This document shows positions 42,845-52,199 of a stretch of 64,000 nt of DNA, one piece after another; the stretch's first letter is position 1, and every line of letters begins with the position of its first letter. Source of the DNA: Armatimonadota bacterium (GTDB lineage Bacteria > Armatimonadota > Fimbriimonadia > Fimbriimonadales > Fimbriimonadaceae); NCBI GenBank assembly GCA_018268355.1, contig JAFDWR010000001.1, forward strand, positions 1 to 64,000, written 5' to 3'. The translations under genes and the position numbers were made by a program. The notes beneath the pieces were generated by a model. That model saw nothing but the letters and a program-made list of their open reading frames with translations. It was not told the origin of the DNA and did not search any database.

Positions 42845-44365
42845 ATGAGTGAAGAAGTGCTTGACGCCAGTACGGCGCTACTCGAACAATTTGCCAACCG
42901 CACCTATGAGCACGGTTGGAGCGTCGACCTTGAGACCGACGAATTTGAACCCGGATTGAGCGAAGACACCGTTCGCCGGATCAGCGCCAAGAAAGGCGAG
43001 CCCCAGTGGCTCCTCGACTGGCGACTCAAGGCCTTCGAAAAGCTCAAGACGATGTCGCCGCCGAAGTGGCCGAACGTGGACTATGCCGCTCCGGACCTCC
43101 AGGACATCATCTACTACTCCGCCCCGCGCATGAAGCCGGAGCTGAACAGCCTTGAGGATGCGGACCCCGAAATCCTGCGCACCTTCGAGAAGCTGGGCAT
43201 CCCGGTGGACGAGCAGAAGGTCCTTCTCAACGTGAAGGGTGCCGCGGCGACCGCGGCCGACGCAAGGGCGATCCCGCTCAGCGGCGTCGCCGTCGACGCT
43301 GTCTTCGACAGCGTTTCGGTGGTCACCACCTTCCGCGACAAGCTCGGCGAACTGGGCATCATCTTCTGCTCGATGTCGGAGGCGGTGAAGGACCACCCCG
43401 AGCTCGTGCAAAAGCACCTCGGCTCGGTCGTGCCTTATAGCGACAACTACTTCGCCACCCTCAACTCGGCGGTTTTCTCGGACGGCAGCTTTGTCTACAT
43501 CCCGAAGGGCGTTCGATGTCCGATGGAGCTCTCGACCTACTTCCGCATCAACGCGGCAAAGACGGGTCAGTTCGAGCGGACGCTGATTGTCTGTGAGGAA
43601 GGCGGCTACGTTAGCTACCTTGAGGGCTGCACCGCTCCGATGCGCGACGAGAACCAGCTTCACGCCGCCGTTGTCGAGCTCGTTTGCGCCGGTGACGACG
43701 CGACGATCAAGTACAGCACGGTTCAGAACTGGTACCCCGGCGACCCCAAGACCGGCAAGGGCGGCATCTTCAACTTCGTCACGAAGCGCGGACGCTGCAT
43801 GGGCAAGCGATCGAAGATCACCTGGACCCAGGTGGAGACCGGATCGGCGATCACCTGGAAGTACCCGAGCGTCATCCTCCAAGGCGACGATTCGATCGGC
43901 GAGTTCTATTCGGTCGCGCTCACGGCGGGCAAGCAGCAAGCGGACACCGGCACGAAGATGATCCACATCGGCAAGCTGACGAAGTCGACGATTGTCAGCA
44001 AGGGCATCTCGGCGGGTAACGGCCAGAACACCTACCGCGGCCTCGTGAAGATCAACGCGGGCGCGGAAGGCGCGCGCAACTATTCGCAGTGCGACTCGAT
44101 GCTCATGGGCGACCGATGCGGCGCGCACACCTTCCCTTACATTGAGGTGAAGAACCCGACCGCGACGGTTGAGCACGAGGCTTCGACCTCGAAGATCGGC
44201 GAAGACCAGATCTTCTATTGCAACCAGCGGGGCATCCCGACCGAGGATGCGGTGAACATGATCGTTTCGGGCTTCTGTAAGGACGTGTTCCGCGAGCTTC
44301 CGATGGAGTTTGCAGTCGAGGCCCAGAAGCTGCTTGGCGTGAGCCTCGAAGGCTCAGTCGGCTAA
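42845..44365 (+). CDS. sufB: Fe-S cluster assembly protein SufB
   Basis: SufB is the scaffold of the SUF iron-sulfur assembly machine and normally works with SufC and SufD. The 506-residue product has the SufB-typical core [19 protein letters not shown] and [10 protein letters not shown]...[10 protein letters not shown] near residue 420. The ATG at 42845 (MSEEVLD) is chosen over a longer frame because the extension lacks conservation-like features. No sufC, sufD or sufS lies in this window; they must be elsewhere or downstream genes were separated. Cluster assembly occurs in the cytosol. Confidence 0.95.
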   Translation: MSEEVLDASTALLEQFANRTYEHGWSVDLETDEFEPGLSEDTVRRISAKKGEPQWLLDWRLKAFEKLKTMSPPKWPNVDYAAPDLQDIIYYSAPRMKPELNSLEDADPEILRTFEKLGIPVDEQKVLLNVKGAAATAADARAIPLSGVAVDAVFDSVSVVTTFRDKLGELGIIFCSMSEAVKDHPELVQKHLGSVVPYSDNYFATLNSAVFSDGSFVYIPKGVRCPMELSTYFRINAAKTGQFERTLIVCEEGGYVSYLEGCTAPMRDENQLHAAVVELVCAGDDATIKYSTVQNWYPGDPKTGKGGIFNFVTKRGRCMGKRSKITWTQVETGSAITWKYPSVILQGDDSIGEFYSVALTAGKQQADTGTKMIHIGKLTKSTIVSKGISAGNGQNTYRGLVKINAGAEGARNYSQCDSMLMGDRCGAHTFPYIEVKNPTATVEHEASTSKIGEDQIFYCNQRGIPTEDAVNMIVSGFCKDVFRELPMEFAVEAQKLLGVSLEGSVG

Positions 44366-44386
44366 CCTTTTTTGGGGTGGACTTGG

Positions 44387-44426
44387 CCCCCGCGCGGCTT
44401 TGCCGCGCGGGGCCTTTGTGTTTTTT
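44387..44426 (+). terminator. Terminator after sufB
   Basis: The hairpin CCCCGCGCGGC-ttt-GCCGCGCGGGG is followed by CCTTTGTGTTTTTT on the plus strand. It is a strong GC stem with a broken T-run and ends the sufB transcript. Confidence 0.8.
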
Positions 44427-44530
44427 GGCGCGGGCCGCGACCGCCCACGGCCAATCCCCCGCGCTCGCTGCGCTCGCGCTCCCGCCCGGTCGCGGCCCCA
44501 GGAGAACGGGGGCTTTCAACCGGATTGAAC
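44427..44530. repeat. GC-rich palindromic intergenic block
   Basis: After the sufB terminator the sequence has a long GC-rich inverted structure (GGGCCGCGACCG...CGGTCGCGGCCC) enclosing CGCTCGCTGCGCTCGCG. Similar blocks appear at about 11815-11890 and 52204-52262. No gene is present. Confidence 0.5.
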
Positions 44531-45547
44531 CTAACTCAGATAGGGTCCGTTCCTGAGAACAGCCCTCTCTGCAGCCCATTGCCGGTCAAGCTCCATTTCA
44601 TGCAACTTATCCAGATATTGCCTTAATAGCAGAATCGGATTTTGCCGCTCTCCACGACTCAAAGTTGTCCTCGCGCGGTGCCAAGCAGCCTGAGTCACGA
44701 ACGTCACTCGTTCCGGGGGCAGATGTTCGTAGACCTGAGCGAAGCTAGTTCGTGAACTCGGTCCGAAGAGCACGAAATGCACGGGCAGGGATGATTCCTT
44801 GCAGATTTTGGCGGCATCCCGGACAACTGCCCGAAGCGCTTTTGGTCCCATCTGACAGTTCATTGCCAGGTGGGTCACCTTCGGCGTGGAAGCATGCATC
44901 CATTCCACAAGTCGCCCAACATCGGTGTCGTTAGCAACCCCAATCCCAGGAATAACGGTGTAGCCTGCAGCACTCATTAACTCCGCGAAGTACAGGGATC
45001 GTTTCAAATTCAGGAGCTGAAGCTCGCGAAGTTGGGTGCCGTCCGTGTAGACGCTGAAGATGGGTGGAACCAGGATGGCCTGGGGATCGACAATCAGTCG
45101 CCCAGACTTGGCAGTTGTAAGCAGAGAGAGCTGAGTCTTGTCTTTCCACTCACCATGCACAAGGTAGGCACCAGACGATCGTTCATGGAAATTGATGACC
45201 GGCCCCGATGAAGGGATGGTTCTGCGGCCGCCGGACCGAATAGTTTGAAAGCGTGCCGCGAACAGCTCGTCCGGTCCGACACTCTGTAACAGTCGGGCTG
45301 CGCTTGGGCTAGGTAGGGTCGGAATCAACTCTGGGAGCACGCCAATTCGTGGGCGCTCGCCGAGAGGCTTGAACTCCAGTCCCCCTACTTCCTCTACAGC
45401 TCGGCAGAACTCAGGGTGACGAAAGTTGAAGTCCTCACTTGAGTAGAACAGATCGGGCGTGAAGCCCAGACGTTGCTGTGACTCGGGCCGCTCGAGCTCG
45501 ACCAAGCCGTGACGCTCGGGTTCGCCGCTATAGAAGTAGCTGATCAC
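44531..45547 (-). CDS. DUF4417-like protein, second gene of a mobile-looking unit
   Basis: The 338-residue product (GTG start at 45547) resembles DUF4417 proteins in its central region: LVPPIFSVYTDGTQLRELQL, NLKRSLYFAELMSAAGYTVIPGIG, then THLAMNCQMG. DUF4417 is found in phages and mobile elements, and its function is unknown. No catalytic motif is visible to me. Its stop-to-start junction with the upstream small gene is immediate (TAG then GTG), so the two are co-translated. G+C is lower than that of the flanking chromosome, which suggests transfer. Confidence 0.6.
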   Translation of the reverse strand: MISYFYSGEPERHGLVELERPESQQRLGFTPDLFYSSEDFNFRHPEFCRAVEEVGGLEFKPLGERPRIGVLPELIPTLPSPSAARLLQSVGPDELFAARFQTIRSGGRRTIPSSGPVINFHERSSGAYLVHGEWKDKTQLSLLTTAKSGRLIVDPQAILVPPIFSVYTDGTQLRELQLLNLKRSLYFAELMSAAGYTVIPGIGVANDTDVGRLVEWMHASTPKVTHLAMNCQMGPKALRAVVRDAAKICKESSLPVHFVLFGPSSRTSFAQVYEHLPPERVTFVTQAAWHRARTTLSRGERQNPILLLRQYLDKLHEMELDRQWAAERAVLRNGPYLS

Positions 45548-45907
45548 CTAACATGTCACCTCTATCTGGACCTGTGATCCAGCCACCAAGGTCGTGACCA
45601 CGCAGTGGTCTACCGAGCGATTGCGAACTTCTGTCACCAGCCCGGCCGGGACGAGCCCAACACATCCCAGAGTGCGTGAATGCACTTCAATCCGCGACGA
45701 AGAGAAGTGAAAAAGGAGCCGGTGGCCGACCTCGACCGTGGCAGCTACTTCTTGTCGGATTTCATCAAGGAAGAAGCAGAGGCGACCGGGAGAGCCAGCG
45801 GCCGAGCCACCACTTTGTCCTTTGCCGGATGCCGAGTGCGATTGATTGAGTTTGCGGGAAGTACTTGGTGTCTCAACGAAACGTCTATGATTGCTTTTAG
45901 AGCCCAT
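45548..45907 (-). CDS. Small Gly/Ser-rich protein, first gene of the unit
   Basis: The 119-residue product starts at the ATG at 45907, five bases after an excellent AGGAGG. Its N-terminus is basic and Ser/Gly-rich (SKSNHRRF, GKGQSGGSAAGSPGR). A compact domain follows (LCFFLDEIRQEVAATVEVG, HRLLFHFSSSRIEVHSRTLG, GLVPAGLVTEVRNR) with a beta-rich pattern like an OB or SH3-type fold. It may bind nucleic acid, but that is a guess. It lies between the folded leader and the DUF4417-like gene, in one transcript. Confidence 0.65.
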   Translation of the reverse strand: MGSKSNHRRFVETPSTSRKLNQSHSASGKGQSGGSAAGSPGRLCFFLDEIRQEVAATVEVGHRLLFHFSSSRIEVHSRTLGCVGLVPAGLVTEVRNRSVDHCVVTTLVAGSQVQIEVTC

Positions 45908-46080
45908 GAGGCCCTCCTGTAGAGGCCAGCCGGGCGACAAAAACGGTAGCGGAAATGCTACACTTTTCGGGCCCGCTGGCATCAATTGTTGGTCGGGCCA
46001 GTCCCTGGTACGGACTGGATATCTGATGAGAGGGGCCCAGTGCTGTTTGGCACTCGGGCCCTTTGATTGCTAGAGTATAC
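45908..46080 (-). promoter_or_regulatory. Long structured leader RNA with promoter
   Basis: On the minus strand a TATACT box (46075-46080) starts a leader of about 160 bases. It carries a hairpin GGGCCC-g-AGTGC/GCACT-GGGCCC, a hairpin CCAGTCC/GGACTGG, then CCCG...CGGGCCCG, then GTAGC/GCTAC followed by a T-run. Last is a small hairpin GGCCTC/GAGGGCC that covers the AGGAGG ribosome-binding site of the next gene. A terminator-like stem plus a hidden ribosome-binding site suggest a riboswitch- or attenuator-type element. No known class is recognised by eye. Confidence 0.55.
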
Positions 46081-46383
46081 AGTCTCTGACGTGAACAAAT
46101 ACTGTGGTTCTTAAACTCATGACCTGCCGCCTTGTCGAGAAGGGTAGACAGGGGTGCACGAGATCGAAAGGACCTCGCAAAGTTACTGGTAAACCGAACA
46201 AATAGTTGCGCAACGGCAAAGATGGAGAGCAGGACGTGAAATTTGGTGAATACGATTCGCCGCATGGAGCGAAGACAAAAATCTTAATGTTTCCTTAACA
46301 ATTGGTGCTTTCGAAGACCTAGAAGGCGGCTCCTGACCGTGACGGAACTTCCCAGAAGCGAGGAGCCATTTAGGAGTCGAACG
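46081..46383. other. Gene-poor lower-GC stretch
   Basis: These 303 bases hold no frame I trust. They include an inverted pair GAGATC/GATC-like in GAGATCGAAAGGACCTC, an AT-rich patch near 46277-46300, and the pair GGCTCCT (46328) / AGGAGCC (46361), which may terminate the osmC transcript on the minus strand. Composition matches the inserted unit to the left. Confidence 0.5.
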
Positions 46384-46797
46384 CTACTCAATCGACCATT
46401 CGGCGACGACTTCCGGCGCAGCCCGGAGCGTCGTCACCACCGTGCAGTACTTCTCATCGCTGAGCTGCACCGCACGCGCGACCGCCACCGGGTCGAGGTT
46501 CTCCCCCGAAAGAATGTGGCGGATCGTGATCTTCTGGAACGGACGAGGATAAACCCCCGGCTCGCCACGAACTCCATCGACCTCCACGCGGTAGGAGGTA
46601 ACCACCTGCTGCTTCTTTGCGAGGATCGAGACCACGTCCATCGCGCTGCAGGCGGCGGCCGAGCTCAGCAGAGCCTCAACCGGGGTCGGGCCCTTGCCCT
46701 CGCCGCCCGAATCCGGATAGGCGTCCATCAGGAACTTGTTGCCGCTCTCCGGATTCGCCTCAAAAGCCATCTTGCCGAGCCAATTTACCGTGACCAT
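46384..46797 (-). CDS. OsmC/YhfA-like peroxide-handling protein
   Basis: The 137-residue product has the OsmC fold with the two conserved Cys: LLSSAAACSAMD (about residue 50) and DEKYCTVVTTL (about 119). Such proteins reduce organic hydroperoxides or modify thiols in the cytosol. The ATG at 46797 is eight bases after TAAACT, so the mRNA is probably leaderless. It follows the M14 peptidase gene by 11 bases and may be co-transcribed with it. Confidence 0.85.
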   Translation of the reverse strand: MVTVNWLGKMAFEANPESGNKFLMDAYPDSGGEGKGPTPVEALLSSAAACSAMDVVSILAKKQQVVTSYRVEVDGVRGEPGVYPRPFQKITIRHILSGENLDPVAVARAVQLSDEKYCTVVTTLRAAPEVVAEWSIE

Positions 46798-46808
46798 AGG
46801 CTTCCAGT

Positions 46809-48389
46809 TTATTCGACCGGGGTCGACTGAATCTTCGGCGGCGACATCAGCTTGCGCACCGGGGCAAACGATCCCGGCGGGCGCGTCTCGCTAAAGAGGC
46901 CCCACGCAATCACGCCGTCGATGCTCTCGGGTTCAAGCAGGTGGAACGCGAGGACGCCGAGCGGCTGGTTGGTCCTGACGACGAATTCACCCTGTTCCAC
47001 CCGGGCAGAAGCGGTCTCCCAAGTGCCTTCAAGCCGCACCAGTCGCCGGTTTTGGAACGGACGCGCGGCGGTGACCCATTCGGTGAGCCGATAGAACGTC
47101 GTATCCAAGTTCGCGAGGGCGGAAACGCGCTCAACGCGGATGCCGTGTCGGCGCAGCAACTCGACCACCGGCGTCGCGCTTGCCGGCAGGACATAGCCAG
47201 CGGGGAACTTGGCGGTGCGGGTCGCCTTAAACCGATCGCAGCTAGGAACGTCGAGGAACTTGATCTTCTTCGGGCGACCGGTGAGCGGTCGGGGTTCGCC
47301 AGGGCCAAGGTCTTCAACCGGGAGCTTCGTGTTCCGCACCGCTTCGAGTTCGGTGCGAATCGCGAGGGCAGGCGCACGGTCAGGGTGGTTGCCCCAAGCC
47401 GCAACGCGCGCATCGGCCTGGTCGAAGAGCTGGATCAGGCGCTTGCGGTTCTCGTCAACAAAGCTGAGCGTGGACCAGACGAACTTCTTGGTCACCTCGA
47501 TGCGGTCCTTGAACGGGATGTACGTCGCCGCCTCGCTGAGCAGCGCAAGCCGGTTGCGCAGGCCGACGTAGTTGGTGCAGTAGCGGCCCTCGGGGCCGGT
47601 CGTGAGCCAGGCGGGCTTCCCCTTTATCGTTTCCAGGTTGCCGTAAGGGAAAATCGGCGTCCCGAGCTTGGCCATCTTTCGCTCCAGGGTGGGCGAGAGG
47701 ACGTTCAGGCCATAACCGTACACGCTTGGCTCGCCGCCGGGGTGGGTGGGCGCGAGGTAGGTGAGGTCATAGCCGTGGCGGGTTCCGTCGGTGGTGTGGA
47801 GGTCCATCATGACGTCCGGCTCCCAGGGCACATAGACCGACTTCAGAACGGCCCGCATCTCGTGGGAAACGGCCTTCATCGCGTCGCGATTGAGGTCGAG
47901 GCCCTGGCCATTCGCGCGAACGCCGACCATGAGCGGACCGTCCTGCTCGGGGCGGTTCTTTTCCACGGGGCCAAACTGCTCGTTCCCATCAATGTTGTAG
48001 ATCGGGGTGACCACGACGACCATCCGACCCGCGAGGCCCTTCGGTCCGTCTTGGACGAGCTTGCGGAGCACTTCAAGGATCGCTTCCTTGCCCTCGACCT
48101 CGCCTGCGTGGATGTTGGCCTGGATATAGACCACCGGCCGGCCCAGCTTGCGCGCTTCGGCGCGGCTGGCCACGGGAGGGAAGCTCAGGGTGACAAGCGG
48201 GATCCGAACCTGCTTCTCGGTCTCACCGATGAAGTCCAGGCGAAGCTCGGGGCACTTGGCCTTCAGCGACTCGCAGAACCGGACCACGTCGGCATAGGTG
48301 CTCGTCGCCTGATAGTTCGAGCTTTCGGCGGTGGTGACGGGCCAATCCGTTTGCGTGAGGAGAGAGAGCCAGGCAAGCGAGGCAAGCAT
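46809..48389 (-). CDS. M14-family zinc carboxypeptidase, exported
   Basis: The 526-residue product has a short signal peptide (LASLAWLSLLTQT) and an M14 domain. The zinc ligands His and Glu are in ANIHAGEVEGKEA, substrate contact is in GLDLNRDAMK, and the third ligand His is in MMDLHTTDG. It probably trims peptides outside the cytosol. The C-terminal 200 residues, often seen in this subfamily, are beta-rich. The ATG is six bases after TAAACT on the minus strand, suggesting a leaderless mRNA. Confidence 0.9.
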   Translation of the reverse strand: MLASLAWLSLLTQTDWPVTTAESSNYQATSTYADVVRFCESLKAKCPELRLDFIGETEKQVRIPLVTLSFPPVASRAEARKLGRPVVYIQANIHAGEVEGKEAILEVLRKLVQDGPKGLAGRMVVVVTPIYNIDGNEQFGPVEKNRPEQDGPLMVGVRANGQGLDLNRDAMKAVSHEMRAVLKSVYVPWEPDVMMDLHTTDGTRHGYDLTYLAPTHPGGEPSVYGYGLNVLSPTLERKMAKLGTPIFPYGNLETIKGKPAWLTTGPEGRYCTNYVGLRNRLALLSEAATYIPFKDRIEVTKKFVWSTLSFVDENRKRLIQLFDQADARVAAWGNHPDRAPALAIRTELEAVRNTKLPVEDLGPGEPRPLTGRPKKIKFLDVPSCDRFKATRTAKFPAGYVLPASATPVVELLRRHGIRVERVSALANLDTTFYRLTEWVTAARPFQNRRLVRLEGTWETASARVEQGEFVVRTNQPLGVLAFHLLEPESIDGVIAWGLFSETRPPGSFAPVRKLMSPPKIQSTPVE

Positions 48390-48469
48390 GCAGCCAGTTT
48401 AGCCAAAAAAAGAGTGCGCCTCCCGCCGGGGATCGGACAAGAAGCGCACGTTTGGAGGAGTGATCAGGG

Positions 48470-49873
48470 TTAGCTGATCGGAGGCAGGATCTTCGCTTCC
48501 CGCGCCGTAAAGACGCCGTCCGCAAAACTGCCTTCGACCTTAACCCGGGTTCCTGCGGGGGCAGAGTTGACCGCGGCATACCAAGTGGCGGCGTTCACCG
48601 TCTGGTTGCTGCCGTTCTTGTACTGCGCGTTCGACGTGTTCACCGTGATGCTCTGGCCGAGGGTGGCGTTGAAGCCTTCCCACTCGCTCAGTCCCAGGGT
48701 AAACGTCTTGGCTTCCGCATTGAGGTTGGTCGCCGAGCCCTTGGCTTCGGCCTCTCCGCCGTTGCCGCCGCCTTGACCATTGCCATCCTCAATCTTCACC
48801 TTGGTTGCGGTGAGCGTGTTCGTTCCCGCATTGTAGGTTCCTTCCGCTTCAACCACGGTTGCGGTTGCGGCCTGGGCATACCAGTCCGTGCTCGTGGTGG
48901 TCACGCCGCCACGGAGTCGGAAGATGGTCGAGCCATTGGTCACGATGTTCACCGTCGAGTTCGAGGGCAAGAAGCCGCCGCACTGACCGGTCGTGATCGT
49001 GAAGGTGCCCGCACCGGCGTTGAGGGCCGAGGGTGCGCCACGAACTTCAGGGTTGTCCTGGCCCGCACCGTCTTCGATCTTCACCGAGGTGGCGTTGAGC
49101 ACGTTCGTCGTCGTGCTGAACGTGCCGCGAACCTCGACGGTTTGGCCATTGGCCAGGGTCGGGCTCGGTTGTCCGTTCGATCGGAAGATCACCGTCGAAG
49201 TCGACGTTGCGACGCTGAACGTGCCGTGTCGGCCGGTCAGGGTGAACGTCTGCTCGGGAGCGGTGCCGTTCAGAGAACTGATCGTGCCCTTGTAGTCTTC
49301 GTTCTCATGGCGACCCGGATTACCGACGGTGGGGTCGGTGACCTTGCGGATCACGGGATTGATCGTGCCCGCCGGGCTCTCGGTCCACTGGGAAAGATCG
49401 AAGTCCAGGATGAGATTGTCTCGTCCCGAACCAAGGTCATCGTCGAGCGTGGCCTGAACCTTCGATCGGCCACCGGTGGTGATCGACGCCGGGAAGGTCT
49501 TGTTGGCACCCGTCGTCGCGCCGCCGGTAAAGACGACGAGGCTGGGGTCCATGAACACATCGGCACCCACGTATCGACCAGGCGAAACGGAACGCGATGC
49601 AAGAAGGGTAAAGCGGGCGCCGGAAGCGTCCCGAAGGGTTCGCAGATTGATGGTCACGCCATTCGCGTCCTGGAACACCGTTGTCGTGCCGGTTGCCGTT
49701 CGAAGGTCGACCTGATAGATCTTCACCCAGACGGCGTCATAGCTTGACAAGTTGTCGGTCAGGAACAGAGATAGCGCACCACCGCCACCTCCGGAAGCAC
49801 CGCCGCCGCCGCAACCGGCGACCAAGGCGATGCAAAGCGCAGCGAGCCAAAGGAACAGAGATTTGATCTTCAT
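48470..49873 (-). CDS. DUF4382/DUF5666-type lipoprotein
   Basis: The 467-residue product has a lipobox (IALVAGC) followed by Gly-rich GGGGASGGGGGA. It has a DUF4382-like N-terminal domain (LSLFLTDNLSSYDAVWVKIYQV) and three C-terminal DUF5666-like beta repeats, each ending VKIEDG or AREAKI (about 190-270, 275-365, 370-467). It is likely an outer-membrane or periplasmic lipoprotein of unknown role. The ATG at 49873 has GAGGTGG upstream; a start five codons earlier is possible. It is very Thr/Asn-rich, as in surface proteins. Confidence 0.88.
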   Translation of the reverse strand: MKIKSLFLWLAALCIALVAGCGGGGASGGGGGALSLFLTDNLSSYDAVWVKIYQVDLRTATGTTTVFQDANGVTINLRTLRDASGARFTLLASRSVSPGRYVGADVFMDPSLVVFTGGATTGANKTFPASITTGGRSKVQATLDDDLGSGRDNLILDFDLSQWTESPAGTINPVIRKVTDPTVGNPGRHENEDYKGTISSLNGTAPEQTFTLTGRHGTFSVATSTSTVIFRSNGQPSPTLANGQTVEVRGTFSTTTNVLNATSVKIEDGAGQDNPEVRGAPSALNAGAGTFTITTGQCGGFLPSNSTVNIVTNGSTIFRLRGGVTTTSTDWYAQAATATVVEAEGTYNAGTNTLTATKVKIEDGNGQGGGNGGEAEAKGSATNLNAEAKTFTLGLSEWEGFNATLGQSITVNTSNAQYKNGSNQTVNAATWYAAVNSAPAGTRVKVEGSFADGVFTAREAKILPPIS

Positions 49874-49897
49874 ATCCACCTCACTCAAACGAAAGAG

Positions 49898-49933
49898 GTG
49901 CCAAGTGAACCGAATAATTCACCTGGCACCTTT
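49898..49933. terminator. Hairpin terminator between PrpD-like and lipoprotein genes
   Basis: The stem AGGTGCCAAGTGAA pairs with TTCACCTGGCACCT across an 8-base loop. On the minus strand it is followed by CTTTCGTTTG, and on the plus strand by TTACC. It probably ends the PrpD-like transcript. Confidence 0.6.
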
Positions 49934-49955
49934 ACCTGCAGAATTTTCGCAAGAA

Positions 49956-51554
49956 CTAGTCGATGGCTTCGTACCCTGGGCGGCTCGCGAGTTCAACGTT
50001 GTAGAGGTCGAGCACTTGGGCCGGGTTGAGATGCGGCAGTGATTCCAGCCGATCGACGAGCGGTCCCGCCGATGCGCCGTCGGGCAGGGCGATGCCGCCG
50101 AGGAGTGCGAACTTGTGGTCGAGGATGTCCTTCAGGTTCGCGTTCGTGTTGCGTGCATGGCCCGCGGGGTACATGACGAGGCCGGAATCGACTGAGTCGC
50201 CGTCGATGCTGGTCACAACGACCGAGGTCGGGATGCCGTCCGGATAGCGCTTGTCGTACTCGGGACCGCCGTGCGAGAAGTGGATCTTGTCCATCAGTGA
50301 GCGGGTCACCGGGTGGAAGATCGCGCCCTCGCTGACCTGGTAATCATACGGGGACAGCATGAGCGACTTCCAGACATCGTCGTGCGCGCCTTCGCTCTTT
50401 TCGAAGGGTCCGTGCTCGAGCGCCTTTCGGATGAGGGTCGCGACGATGTAGGCCATCGAGTGGTCCGCGCTTTGGCGGGTGCGCGGGTCCTTCTTCATCG
50501 GGTTGCCGATGATGCCAAAAGCGGGCTCATAGGCAACGATTTCGATCGATTCGATCTTGCCGCCGCTGGCATCGGTGAGGAGGTCGGGCCGAGCGTCGAT
50601 GAAGTCGATGATCGCCTGGAGCGCGCCCGCCGACTGGTGCTCATAAAGCCCGAGCTTAAAGTGCATGCCCATGACGGCGAAGTCGTCGCCCGAGTGGGAG
50701 AGGTGGAGGTCGAACGGGCTGTCGCCCTGTTCCTTCCATCGCTGCGCGCCTTCGGTGGTGGGTTCAAAGAAGCGGAAGATCGCTTCGGGGTTGCGGTAGA
50801 TGTCCTTCGGGCCGATGAAGCCCTTCATCGCGCGCTTCATGCTGAGCACGGCGACTTCCGAACTGATCGCCGCGCTTGCGCCCTTGCTATCGCTGAGCTG
50901 TTTGCCTGCGCGGATCGCTCGCCACGGGATGTAGTGGGCGACGACCATGCCGATCGCGCTTTCGATCTGCTCGGCGGTGGCACCCATCAGCGCGCCATAG
51001 GTTGCCGCGCTCGCGATTGCGCCGTGGACGACGTGGTCGATCTTGTAGGTCTTGAGGCTGAAAACTTCGGCGAGTCGTCCCCGAATCTCGTCGAGGAGGA
51101 CCATCGCCTTGAGCGCGGTGGCACCGTCGAGGCCGCGCTGTTGGCAAGCGGCGACAGCGACGCCATAGAAGTCGTTGTGGCCGAACTCACCGGCGGTGTG
51201 GCCGAGCTCAGGTCGGAATCCGAAGTTGGTGCCGTTGCTGTCCCATTCGCGGACCGCTGAGTTGTTCGCGACAACCGCCTTTTCGGCCTTGACGCGAGTG
51301 GTGGAGCCGAAAACGGTCGCGCCACCTTCGTCGGGGTAGTCGAGGGCCTCGGCGCGCAGGATGGTCGGTGCGTTGGTTTCGAGGGCAAGGGCAGAGAGCC
51401 CGCAGAGCACGGCGTCGGTGTGGAACCAGCGGGTTCGCTCAAGGACGGCGGGGCTGGGTCCAGGTCCAAGCGCGCCCGACATGAAGTCGATGGCAAATTG
51501 GCCGATGCCGAGGGCTTGGTTTTCGTTGCGAGGGAGGGTCACCGAAGTGCTCAT
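49956..51554 (-). CDS. MmgE/PrpD-family dehydratase
   Basis: The 532-residue product matches the MmgE/PrpD family (2-methylcitrate dehydratase-like): AVREWDSNGTNFGFRPELGHTAGEF in separate blocks, VVHGAIASAATYGALMGA, and SHGGPEYDKRYPDGIPT near the C-terminus. PrpD converts 2-methylcitrate to 2-methyl-cis-aconitate in propionate breakdown. No other prp genes are nearby, so the substrate may differ. The ATG is seven bases after CAAAAT, suggesting a leaderless mRNA. Confidence 0.9.
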   Translation of the reverse strand: MSTSVTLPRNENQALGIGQFAIDFMSGALGPGPSPAVLERTRWFHTDAVLCGLSALALETNAPTILRAEALDYPDEGGATVFGSTTRVKAEKAVVANNSAVREWDSNGTNFGFRPELGHTAGEFGHNDFYGVAVAACQQRGLDGATALKAMVLLDEIRGRLAEVFSLKTYKIDHVVHGAIASAATYGALMGATAEQIESAIGMVVAHYIPWRAIRAGKQLSDSKGASAAISSEVAVLSMKRAMKGFIGPKDIYRNPEAIFRFFEPTTEGAQRWKEQGDSPFDLHLSHSGDDFAVMGMHFKLGLYEHQSAGALQAIIDFIDARPDLLTDASGGKIESIEIVAYEPAFGIIGNPMKKDPRTRQSADHSMAYIVATLIRKALEHGPFEKSEGAHDDVWKSLMLSPYDYQVSEGAIFHPVTRSLMDKIHFSHGGPEYDKRYPDGIPTSVVVTSIDGDSVDSGLVMYPAGHARNTNANLKDILDHKFALLGGIALPDGASAGPLVDRLESLPHLNPAQVLDLYNVELASRPGYEAID

Positions 51555-51695
51555 GGGGTCTATTTTGGCACCTCGCAGGGTTGGCGAGTTTTGTCCTTTG
51601 CCGGGGTAGATTCTTGGTGATAGGGGCTATTCCAATTCTCGCGACGCCCCCAACCCCGATCTTGTACGTCGGCTGACTTCACTAAAGAGCCTTCC

Positions 51696-52199
51696 ATGAA
51701 CCTAAACTGCCGACCCCTCCAGAAGATCCAGATCTCGCGTTATGGCCACAGCCACTTCAAGGACGGGCACTACCTCTTTCATAACGAGGAGATCCCCGTT
51801 TCACTCCATCCACCGTCCATGAAGGGTGACCACCGAGTGCAGTTCCTCAAGATGGAGGACATTGAGTCGGTCGTCGCCTATCCCGAGACTCTGGAGGACG
51901 TTGATCTCGACGAGCTGATTGGCGGCTACAACCTCAAAAAGAAGACCGAGTGGCCCGACGTCGTCGAGCGGGTGTGCGAGCTCGGGGTCCCAACCACGAT
52001 CATTACGACCGAGCGCACCAACTATAACGGCGTTTTCGTATCGGCAGACAGTGAAGAGTGCGTTTTTGCGATCTACAAGTGCAGCGCAATGGCCTACGAG
52101 GGCGACCTCTTTATCCGCACCGATGACGTGGTCCAGATGACAGTTGGACTCGCTTACGCGAGCCACATCCTCTGGGCCATGAGTACGCGAAGGTCGTAG
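51696..52199 (+). CDS. Hypothetical protein
   Basis: The 167-residue product has no signal peptide or membrane helix. It contains a mixed alpha/beta sequence (RYGHSHFKDGHYLFHNEEIP, VGLAYASHILWAMSTRRS) with several His and acidic residues, but no family I recognise. Coding is supported by G+C, codon use and lack of a better frame. It starts at an ATG about 140 bases from the divergent PrpD-like gene. Confidence 0.62.
   Translation: MNLNCRPLQKIQISRYGHSHFKDGHYLFHNEEIPVSLHPPSMKGDHRVQFLKMEDIESVVAYPETLEDVDLDELIGGYNLKKKTEWPDVVERVCELGVPTTIITTERTNYNGVFVSADSEECVFAIYKCSAMAYEGDLFIRTDDVVQMTVGLAYASHILWAMSTRRS

Noticed and set aside
45908-46080. Known housekeeping RNA (SRP, 6S, tmRNA, RNase P)
   Set aside because: None of the conserved cores of these RNAs is present, and the element sits directly before a gene start.
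45897-46265. Minus-strand 122-codon frame covering the structured leader
   Set aside because: It overlaps strong hairpins and the promoter of the two-gene unit, has no good ribosome-binding site and no protein-like composition.
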